From the NCBI GenBank assembly GCA_002705125.1, contig PAHQ01000039.1, forward strand, positions 3,205 to 9,043: 5,839 bases of DNA. The letters run 5' to 3'. Source of the DNA: Verrucomicrobiales bacterium. GTDB lineage: Bacteria > Verrucomicrobiota > Verrucomicrobiia > Verrucomicrobiales > DEV007. Under the pieces are notes generated by a model. The model was not told where the DNA came from. It saw only the letters and a program-made list of their open reading frames with translations, and did not search any database. Positions within the stretch are counted from its first letter, which is position 1, and each line of letters opens with the position of its first letter. The translations under genes were made by a program, and so were the position numbers. Shown here one piece after another: positions 1 to 4,985 of the stretch.

Positions 1-166
1 GGCGGGCTCCTCGTTGTCCACCTTGAGGGCGTTCAGGGCGTTCAGCAGCAGGCTTTCCTTTACCTTTTTTCTTACCTTTCTTTTCCCCTTCTTGAGCAAT
101 AGCTGAAGCGGACATGACAGCAAGAACAACAGTGCTAGCAATTAATTTAGTTAGTTTTAGTTTCAT
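1..166 (-). CDS. Small secreted Lys/Arg/Pro-rich protein (C-terminus missing)
   Basis: The ATG is at 164-166 and the frame stays open for 55 codons to the left edge, so only the N-terminus is present. Residues 1-24 form a clear Sec signal peptide: basic KLKLTK, hydrophobic core LIASTVVLAVMSA, and a likely signal peptidase I site after AIA (before QEG). The mature part starts with a strongly basic stretch (EKKGKKKGKGK, residues 28-38) and then a low-complexity Glu-Arg-Pro repeat and Gly/Gln/Arg-rich segment. No folded domain is visible. It follows the sensor kinase gene on the same strand after a 114-bp gap that holds a candidate promoter, so it may be a target or ligand of that system. There is no Shine-Dalgarno; an A-rich leader precedes the ATG. 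Some PVC secreted proteins of this look continue into EF-hand repeats, but nothing here shows that. The function is unknown. The CDS call is good because signal peptide and codon use agree. Confidence 0.75.
   Translation of the reverse strand, partial: MKLKLTKLIASTVVLAVMSASAIAQEGEKKGKKKGKGKPAAERPERPQGGQRGAR
22..48. repeat. 9-bp imperfect tandem repeat in the secreted-protein gene
   Basis: Three consecutive 9-mers on the plus strand, cttgagggc, gttcagggc and gttcagcag, are variants of one unit. Read on the minus strand they encode the Glu-Arg-Pro repeat region. The period is a multiple of three, so gain or loss of units would keep frame. This is a short low-complexity coding repeat and may continue beyond the left edge. 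Confidence 0.55.
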
Positions 167-197
167 ATATTTTTTAGAGTTAAATTTGGTGAGCAAG

Positions 198-215
198 TAG
201 AAAGTATTTTTTCTA
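198..215. repeat. Inverted repeat in the leader of the secreted-protein gene
   Basis: Perfect 6-bp arms tagaaa (198-203) and tttcta (210-215) are separated by 6 bases. The repeat lies between the candidate promoter at 226-243 and the ATG, so it would be in the 5' leader of the minus-strand transcript. No T-run follows it in that direction, so it is not a convincing terminator of the kinase gene. In DNA this AT-rich such a repeat can arise by chance. Confidence 0.3.
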
Positions 216-225
216 AGATCGGTCA

Positions 226-243
226 CTTATAATATAGATATTA
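226..243 (-). promoter_or_regulatory. Candidate promoter and palindromic operator before the secreted-protein gene
   Basis: Positions 230-243 form a perfect 6-2-6 palindrome (taatat-ag-atatta). On the minus strand, overlapping -10-like hexamers occur here: TATATT (231-236), TATTAT (229-234) and TATAAG (226-231), each matching TATAAT at five of six positions. No good -35 element is visible about 17 bases upstream. A start near position 220 would give a leader of roughly 55 bases. A palindrome on top of the -10 is the geometry of a repressor site, or of a site for an activator working with a weak promoter. It resembles the element at 2529-2545. Confidence 0.35.
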
Positions 244-280
244 ACATTGATACATTACAGTAAGATGATGAGAGCAATGT

Positions 281-1816
281 TTATGAGTCTAAGCGATTCA
301 AACTGAACTTAATAGATTTAGCATTTTCACATAAAGAAGCGTTCATTTTTAATGATAAAGCTTCTGCGCAAGCTTTGGACAGGGAAAGACCTAGCCCAAT
401 GTGAGAGCTATCTGATCGGGAATTATCAGCTCTCCAAAACCTTTCAAAGAGGTGGTCCAACATCTGAGATTCCATGTCATCCACACTATTAGAAATTCTT
501 AAAATTTCATCAGATGAATTACTCTCTGCTTGAATTATGATTTCACCTTTCTGTGGAGTGTATTCTGCAGCGTTTGATAAAAGATTATTTAAGATTGTAC
601 GAAAGATTCCGATGTCAGTATCGATTACCGTTCCTTTATCTATTTTTATATCAACTTTGATGTTTTTGTCGCTTATTTGGTTTTCATGCTTTTCGAGACA
701 TTCCTTCATTATTGTTTTCAAACAAAGCTCTTCAATTTTTAGCTCCTCTTGACCGTTTTCAAAACGATTTAAGCTTAATAATGTTTCAATGGTGTCTTGT
801 AGTTGCTGAGCAATTTCGAGAGTTTCTGAAGCGTAATTTTCATTCTTTTTTTCAGGCCACCGTAAAGCGACCTCTGACATCATTTTAAGTTCTGCGATTG
901 GAGTTCTCAATTCATGAGCAAGATCACTACTAAATTGTCTTTCTCTGTTAAATCCAGACTCAAGTCTAACCATGAGGTCATTTAGATGGTCAGTGATAGG
1001 GGAAAGCTCAATAGGAATGCCGTCTTTTGAAAATCGATGACTTAAGGAGGAGGAGTTAACAGATGATAAATTATTTCCCATCAAGTTTAATGGTGAGAGC
1101 CCATTCCTTAACGCTAAGCTTACCAGTAAAAATGATAGGAAGCCGGCAATTATTCCAACCGCGATTATAGCAAACAACAGGAATTGTAGAGTTTGCTCCA
1201 TAGACTTTGTGTTCAGTGCAATGGTTGCGATTTGGGGTGTATTTCTAGGAGGGGCTTCATCTTGAATCTGAATGTCTGAATCGTTACCAGGTGGAACTAC
1301 GCGATCAGGACCCCTTGGCCTTCCTCTTGCTCGAGGAGGGCGAAATCTGAAAGTCATTGCCCTATAGCTATCTCCCTCGTTGAAAATACTACTAAAGGTT
1401 GGCTCACTAAGGTTTTCGGTATTTTGAGGGAATGGAAAGTCTTTTTCTGAAAGACCTTTTGACTGTCTGATAGTAGTTCCATTTGCAGACCATATTCTAT
1501 ACTTGGGTGGATTATCTTTAATGAAATCCGTTAAGCTTTGGGTGATTCTTAAATCAGGAGGCCGTCTATTTTCCCCATTTTGAAAATTTTCTCTAGCCAG
1601 TCTTGACATCAAATAATCAGGCCTAGTAGGTCCTTCAGTCCTTTGCGACAGCCCTCCAAAAAATCTAATGGCGCTTTGTAGTCTTAATAATTCCGAGTCA
1701 ATCTTGGTCAGTTCACTCTTTTTCACTGCCAAGTAAATTCCAATGCCGGCTATTGCCCAAAGAGTGCTGAGTCCCATGAGAAGCCAGATAAATAGGCGCT
1801 TGCGAATTGAACTCAT
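281..1816 (-). CDS. Membrane sensor histidine kinase (HAMP-HisKA-HATPase)
   Basis: This 511-residue protein is the sensor half of a two-component pair; it should autophosphorylate and pass phosphate to the regulator encoded just upstream. Segments in order: membrane helix about 9-31, periplasmic region about 32-210, second helix about 212-236, HAMP about 233-290, HisKA with H-box FSSDLAHELRTP (phospho-acceptor His301), and an ATPase domain with N-box NNLLSNAAEYT (Asn415), F-box LFERFWRAD (456-464) and G2-box HIGLGLSLSKA (472-482). The G1 box is degenerate: SNSVDD replaces the usual DxGxG. The periplasmic region has an unusual Arg/Pro/Gly-rich stretch at about 156-180, just before an acidic patch. 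The ATG overlaps the regulator's stop codon (ATGA, 1813-1816), which supports both this start and translational coupling; a weak AAGG lies 8 bases upstream. The architecture resembles CusS-like or QseC-like sensors, but the signal cannot be read from sequence. Confidence 0.95.
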   Translation of the reverse strand: MSSIRKRLFIWLLMGLSTLWAIAGIGIYLAVKKSELTKIDSELLRLQSAIRFFGGLSQRTEGPTRPDYLMSRLARENFQNGENRRPPDLRITQSLTDFIKDNPPKYRIWSANGTTIRQSKGLSEKDFPFPQNTENLSEPTFSSIFNEGDSYRAMTFRFRPPRARGRPRGPDRVVPPGNDSDIQIQDEAPPRNTPQIATIALNTKSMEQTLQFLLFAIIAVGIIAGFLSFLLVSLALRNGLSPLNLMGNNLSSVNSSSLSHRFSKDGIPIELSPITDHLNDLMVRLESGFNRERQFSSDLAHELRTPIAELKMMSEVALRWPEKKNENYASETLEIAQQLQDTIETLLSLNRFENGQEELKIEELCLKTIMKECLEKHENQISDKNIKVDIKIDKGTVIDTDIGIFRTILNNLLSNAAEYTPQKGEIIIQAESNSSDEILRISNSVDDMESQMLDHLFERFWRADNSRSDSSHIGLGLSLSKACAEALSLKMNASLCENAKSIKFSLNRLDS

Positions 1817-2493
1817 GAGTTTTGCCTTACCAATATGTAACCTTGACCTCTTCGAGTTTGTATGAGGTCATCGTCATTATCGTCATTAGAAATTTTTCTC
1901 CTAAGATTACATATTGCAGAATCTACGACATTACTCATAGGGGAAACTAATTCATCGTAAATGTGCTCCTCTATTTCGGTTCTTGAAATTACTGAACCTT
2001 CCTTCATTACAAGATATTCTAAAATTGCATATTCTCTTGCTGTGAGTTCGATTAATTTGTCGTTCTTTTTTACAGTTTTTGCCGACGTATTGATAACCAA
2101 GTGATCTATTTTAATTGAAGGTGTTGATTTTTGATATGACCTCCTGCATAAGGCTTCAATTCTGGCTAAGAGTTCTTCAAGGGCAAAAGGCTTTATCAAA
2201 TAATCATCAGCGCCCTTTCTCAGGCCTTTTACTCTGTCTGCTATTGTATCTTTAGCAGTTAAAAGAATAACTGGGGTGTGGTCATTGAGGTCTCTTAGCT
2301 TTTGTAAGACCTCAAGTCCATCAATTCCCGGAATCATAATATCTAGTAAAATGATGTTATAGGAATTTTCTTGAGCCATCCAAAGTGCATCATTGCCGTT
2401 GTCCGCTGAGTCTACAGCATAACCGGTTTGCTTAAGTGCTTGTGCTATGGCTTCTCTTAACCTGTTTTTATCCTCTACCAGTAAAATGCGCAT
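1813..2493 (-). CDS. OmpR/PhoB-family response regulator
   Basis: This 226-residue cytoplasmic transcription factor pairs with the overlapping sensor kinase gene. The receiver domain (about 1-118) has the acidic pair Glu7/Asp8, phospho-acceptor Asp51 in ILLDIMIPGIDG, Thr79 in ILLTA, and Lys101 in LIKPF. The C-terminal winged-helix DNA-binding domain (about 127-224) has TAREYAILEYL, the recognition-helix region VVDSAICNLRRK and the wing strand RRGQGYIL. All expected catalytic residues are present and the length is normal for the family. The linker before the wing strand is Asn/Asp-rich (203-209). It starts 85 bp after the dehydratase gene, so it may be read from that promoter or from its own: a consensus TATAAT sits 21 bases upstream of the ATG. 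No Shine-Dalgarno is present. CusR-like and QseB-like proteins share this layout, so no specific symbol is justified. Confidence 0.96.
   Translation of the reverse strand: MRILLVEDKNRLREAIAQALKQTGYAVDSADNGNDALWMAQENSYNIILLDIMIPGIDGLEVLQKLRDLNDHTPVILLTAKDTIADRVKGLRKGADDYLIKPFALEELLARIEALCRRSYQKSTPSIKIDHLVINTSAKTVKKNDKLIELTAREYAILEYLVMKEGSVISRTEIEEHIYDELVSPMSNVVDSAICNLRRKISNDDNDDDLIQTRRGQGYILVRQNS
1871..1888. repeat. In-frame 9-bp tandem repeat in the response regulator gene
   Basis: The unit tcgtcatta occurs twice in direct succession (1871-1879 and 1880-1888) with a partial copy next to it. On the minus strand it encodes Asn-Asp-Asp twice, in the turn between the recognition helix and the wing strands of the DNA-binding domain. 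It looks like a small in-frame slippage expansion. Confidence 0.6.
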
Positions 2494-2514
2494 AATTGGT
2501 AATTAGTACTTATC

Positions 2515-2545
2515 ATTATAGGACGGATTAATGACTAGATCATTA
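2515..2545 (-). promoter_or_regulatory. Candidate promoter with palindromic operator for the two-component genes
   Basis: On the minus strand a consensus -10 TATAAT occupies 2515-2520. The -35 position at 17-bp spacing (2538-2543) reads ATGATC, a poor match to TTGACA. It lies inside a perfect 6-5-6 palindrome at 2529-2545 (TAATGA-CTAGA-TCATTA on the plus strand). A start near 2508 would give a leader of about 14 bases with no Shine-Dalgarno. A weak -35 covered by a palindrome fits a promoter that needs or is controlled by a bound regulator, possibly the response regulator itself. This is inference from sequence geometry. Confidence 0.45.
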
Positions 2546-2552
2546 CGTCTTA

Positions 2553-2566
2553 TTAGTTCTAACTAA
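2553..2566. repeat. 6-2-6 inverted repeat between the dehydratase and regulator genes
   Basis: The sequence ttagtt-ct-aactaa is a perfect palindrome, starting 13 bases beyond the dehydratase stop codon in the direction of transcription. A stem of six mostly A:T pairs with a 2-base loop and no following T-run is not a credible intrinsic terminator. It could be a protein-binding site or chance. Transcription from the dehydratase gene may therefore read into the two-component genes. Confidence 0.3.
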
Positions 2567-2578
2567 AATAAGAATAGC

Positions 2579-4219
2579 CTATAGGGAAACGCCCCTTTTC
2601 CACGGTAAAAAGTCATCTTGTCCTAAAAGGACTGCTTTAGGAGAATACCTTCCACTGGCTGTCTCGATTAATAAATTTAAAAGATCTTTACCTAAATCGT
2701 TAATTGATGACTCTCCTCTTATTATAGAGCCGGTATCAAAATCAATGAGGTCTGGTAATTTATTAGCAAGTTCAGTGTTTGTTGAAATCTTTAATGTTGG
2801 AGTGATGGGGTTTCCGGTCGGTGTGCCGAGGCCGGTGGAAAAAACCATTAGGTTAGCACCTGAACCAGCCATTGCGGTCGTAGATTCGACGTCACCGCCA
2901 GGAGTACAAAGTAGAGAAAGACCTTTCTTCTTTATTTGTTCTGGGTAATCAAGAACATCAACTATCGATGAAGTTCCTCCTTTCTTCGCAGCTCCTGCAG
3001 ATTTTATAGCATCGGTAATGAGTCCGTCGCGAATATTACCCGGAGATGGATTATCCTTAAATCCTGACCCATGCTCTTCGGCACGAGAATTATATAGTTT
3101 CATTAAATGGGCAAACTTTTCGGCGAGTGCATCAGTTTCACAGCGGTTACATAATTCTTGTTCTACTCCACAAAGCTCAGGAAATTCAGATAGGATAACT
3201 GACCCATTGAGTCCAACTAAAAGGTCTGCGCACTGACCTATTGTTGGATTAGCTGATATCCCGGAGAATCCATCAGAGCCTCCACACTCGACCCCTAAGC
3301 TTAATTCAGATAAAGGAGCTGGTGTTCTCTTGCAATTGTTCGCTTCAATTAATCCAATAAATGTTTCCCTGATCGCATTATTGAGCATTTCTCGTTCAGA
3401 ACCATATTTCTGTTGTTCAAAAATGAGGAGAGGTTTTTTGAAATTTGGATCCCTATTTTCTATTTCCTCTTCAAGTATGCTTACTTGTGCGTTTTGACAA
3501 CCCAGGCTTAGAATGGTAGCCCCAGCAACATTAGGGTGAGTGATGTAACCTGCAATAAGACCACACAAAGTTTTAGCATCATCACGAGTTCCACCACAGC
3601 CTAATCCATGATCTAAAAATTTCAGGCCATCGACATTAGCAAATAATGGTTTCTGAGATAATTTATCAGATCCTGATGAAATTTTATTGAGTTTTTCCTT
3701 ATCGGCTCCGTTTTCAAATGATGACCTTAACTCTTGAGCAAACGTAGTGTAAGGATCGTCAAAAGAATATCCTAGCGTTTTTCTTAAAGCGCTTTTAAGC
3801 ATTTCAAGGTTTCTGGATTCGCAGAAGACTAATGGTATAAATACCCAGTGATTAGCGGTACCTACTTTTCCATTTGAACGGTGGTATCCATCAAACGTCT
3901 TATTTTTCAGATCACCTAGGTCGGGTTCTTTCCAAGTAAACTCTAAATTTTTTCCTGTATAGGTTGAAGATTTGTGTGCCACGTTTTCAGTGGTGAGTAA
4001 CTGCCCTGGTAGAATTGTTTGGGTCGCAGCTCCAACAGTTACGCCGTACATAATTATTTCATCACCAGCTTCAAATTTTATAGAAGTCAATTTCTGTTTG
4101 GCGGGAACATATTCCTTAGTAATTAGGCCAGGCTCAATTTCTATTGAGGGTTCAATATTCTTTAATGCGACCAAAACATTATCATTGGGGTCAACTCGGA
4201 TTGCGGTTTTGTAGTCCAT
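2579..4219 (-). CDS. uxaA: Altronate dehydratase (UxaA/GarD family)
   Basis: This 546-residue cytoplasmic enzyme is predicted to remove water from D-altronate to give 2-keto-3-deoxy-D-gluconate in galacturonate breakdown (EC 4.2.1.7); galactarate or a related aldonate is the main alternative substrate. The N-terminal SAF domain (about 1-84) begins RVDPNDNVLVALK, and the catalytic part fills the rest. Family marks include NGKVGTANHWVFIPLVFCESRN (117-138), HGLGCGGTRDDA (204-215), ILSLGCQNAQ (236-245), VECGGSDGFSGISANP (310-325), CTPGGDVES (438-446), GNPITPTLKISTN (469-481) and the terminal PWKRGVSL. Conserved cysteines (208, 241, 312) fit an iron-dependent enzyme. The length matches fused full-length members. 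Within the SAF domain, the place where I recall His in PAKHK-type motifs reads PAKQK (Gln42). No uxaB, uxaC or kdg gene is nearby. The start is supported by domain alignment, not by a ribosome site; none is visible. Confidence 0.9.
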   Translation of the reverse strand: MDYKTAIRVDPNDNVLVALKNIEPSIEIEPGLITKEYVPAKQKLTSIKFEAGDEIIMYGVTVGAATQTILPGQLLTTENVAHKSSTYTGKNLEFTWKEPDLGDLKNKTFDGYHRSNGKVGTANHWVFIPLVFCESRNLEMLKSALRKTLGYSFDDPYTTFAQELRSSFENGADKEKLNKISSGSDKLSQKPLFANVDGLKFLDHGLGCGGTRDDAKTLCGLIAGYITHPNVAGATILSLGCQNAQVSILEEEIENRDPNFKKPLLIFEQQKYGSEREMLNNAIRETFIGLIEANNCKRTPAPLSELSLGVECGGSDGFSGISANPTIGQCADLLVGLNGSVILSEFPELCGVEQELCNRCETDALAEKFAHLMKLYNSRAEEHGSGFKDNPSPGNIRDGLITDAIKSAGAAKKGGTSSIVDVLDYPEQIKKKGLSLLCTPGGDVESTTAMAGSGANLMVFSTGLGTPTGNPITPTLKISTNTELANKLPDLIDFDTGSIIRGESSINDLGKDLLNLLIETASGRYSPKAVLLGQDDFLPWKRGVSL

Positions 4220-4336
4220 TTAGCTTTGAAGTATTACATTAAATGCTTATTTTTTTTATTCAAACTTTCCTAATATAGAGGAAATATATAGCTCTACTAT
4301 TGTGTTAATTATGTACTAGATGTATTCTATTTCATA
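4220..4336. promoter_or_regulatory. Divergent control region between the dehydratase and sigma factor genes
   Basis: These 117 non-coding bases must hold the start signals for both diverging genes. For the dehydratase, TTGAAT (4258-4263, minus strand) is a fair -35, followed by an A8 tract (4250-4257), but no good -10 lies at the right spacing. A TATATT -10-like hexamer is at 4272-4277 (minus strand). For the sigma gene, TTGTGT (4300-4305) and TATTCT (4323-4328) have 17-bp spacing but only partial consensus, and would give a nearly leaderless mRNA. The region contains an inverted repeat at 4266-4284 and an ACTAGAT-containing element at 4310-4326. Neither gene has a Shine-Dalgarno. Confidence 0.55.
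4266..4284. repeat. Inverted repeat in the divergent control region
   Basis: Perfect arms tttcct (4266-4271) and aggaaa (4279-4284) flank 7 bases. A second, overlapping pair, tagag (4276-4280) and ctcta (4292-4296), could form an alternative pairing. The G/C content of the first arms makes it less likely to be an AT-rich accident than the other repeats here. It overlaps the TATATT hexamer on the minus strand, so it could be an operator for the dehydratase promoter. Confidence 0.4.
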
Positions 4337-4984
4337 ATGTCAATTAAGCCGGAAGATCCGAAATATAAGGAGTTTCAAAGGACTAGAAAAAGCCTAATTG
4401 AGCGCCTTAATGATTGGGAAGATCAAAAAAGTTGGGATGATTTTTACCGGACTTATTGGAGGCTAATATATGGGGTTGCTATGAAGTCTGGACTTAGAAA
4501 TGAAGAGGCTTTTGATGCAGTGCAAGAAACTGTCATTGCTATAGCTAAACAGCAAAAGGAAGGAAAATATGATCCTGAACAAGGTTCGTTCAAAGCTTGG
4601 CTAATGAATCTTACAAGATGGAGAATTGCTGACCAGTTTAGGAAAAGAAAAAAAGATAAAGATATCATTGATTATGGGGACCAAGAAGATGATTCAGGAG
4701 GGTCTCCAATTGATAAAATAGAAGACCTTGATGGGCCGCTTTTGGAAAGAATTTGGGAAGCAGAGTGGAAAAAAAGTTTAACTGACCGAGGGATAGATAA
4801 AGTTAAAGATAAAGTGTCACCAAGACAGTTTCAGATTTTTGACTGTTATGTTGTACAAGGGTGGGAAGCGGAAAAGGTTAGAGATGAACTAGGTGTTAGT
4901 ATTGCACAGGTTTATCTTGCAAAGCACCGAGTAGGTTCAATTTTGAAAAAAGAAATTCAAAAGCTAGAAAAAGAACTCTTTTAA
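4337..4984 (+). CDS. ECF-type RNA polymerase sigma factor, kinase-linked
   Basis: This 215-residue protein has sigma region 2 at about 17-104, including TRKSLIERLNDWEDQKSWDD, YWRLIYGVAMKSGL, EAFDAVQETV and the -10-recognition segment GSFKAWLMNLTRWRIADQFRKR. An acidic linker follows at about 107-130 (YGDQEDDSGG). Region 4 is at about 157-208 (VSPRQFQIFDCYVVQGW, with helix-turn-helix DELGVSIAQVYLAKHRVGSI). It should direct polymerase to its own promoter class. Opening phrases of this kind (TRxSLxxRLxDWxDxxSW) are typical, as I recall, of PVC sigma factors encoded beside Ser/Thr kinases. Its stop is followed after one base by the kinase ATG, so the two are surely co-transcribed. No anti-sigma factor gene is visible, which suggests control through the kinase. 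There is no Shine-Dalgarno. Confidence 0.93.
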   Translation: MSIKPEDPKYKEFQRTRKSLIERLNDWEDQKSWDDFYRTYWRLIYGVAMKSGLRNEEAFDAVQETVIAIAKQQKEGKYDPEQGSFKAWLMNLTRWRIADQFRKRKKDKDIIDYGDQEDDSGGSPIDKIEDLDGPLLERIWEAEWKKSLTDRGIDKVKDKVSPRQFQIFDCYVVQGWEAEKVRDELGVSIAQVYLAKHRVGSILKKEIQKLEKELF

Positions 4985-4985
4985 T

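Noticed and set aside
1..52. GC-rich first 50 bases, which in another minus-strand frame read as a plausible high-GC protein, suggesting a chimeric junction.
   Set aside because: The signal-peptide frame continues cleanly with A/T-favouring third positions, and its Pro/Ala/Glu/Arg/Gly/Gln codons force G or C at the first base. That alone creates the high-GC third positions of the other frame.
537..752. Plus-strand open frame of 71 codons.
   Set aside because: It lies antisense inside the histidine kinase ATPase domain, whose motifs are clear; no recognisable protein or start signal.
1813..1816. Overlap of regulator and sensor genes as a possible frameshift or fusion.
   Set aside because: ATGA stop/start overlaps are normal translational coupling, and both proteins are complete on either side.
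2553..2566. Inverted repeat as the terminator of the dehydratase gene.
   Set aside because: The stem is six mostly A:T pairs with a 2-base loop and is not followed by a T-run in the direction of transcription.
2745..4214. Three plus-strand open frames (2745-2948, 3018-3236, 3972-4214).
   Set aside because: All are antisense to the dehydratase gene, which is intact with family motifs throughout; they are shadows.
4250..4257. T8 tract as a possible intrinsic terminator.
   Set aside because: It lies between two diverging genes, no gene ends there, and no GC-rich stem precedes it on either strand.
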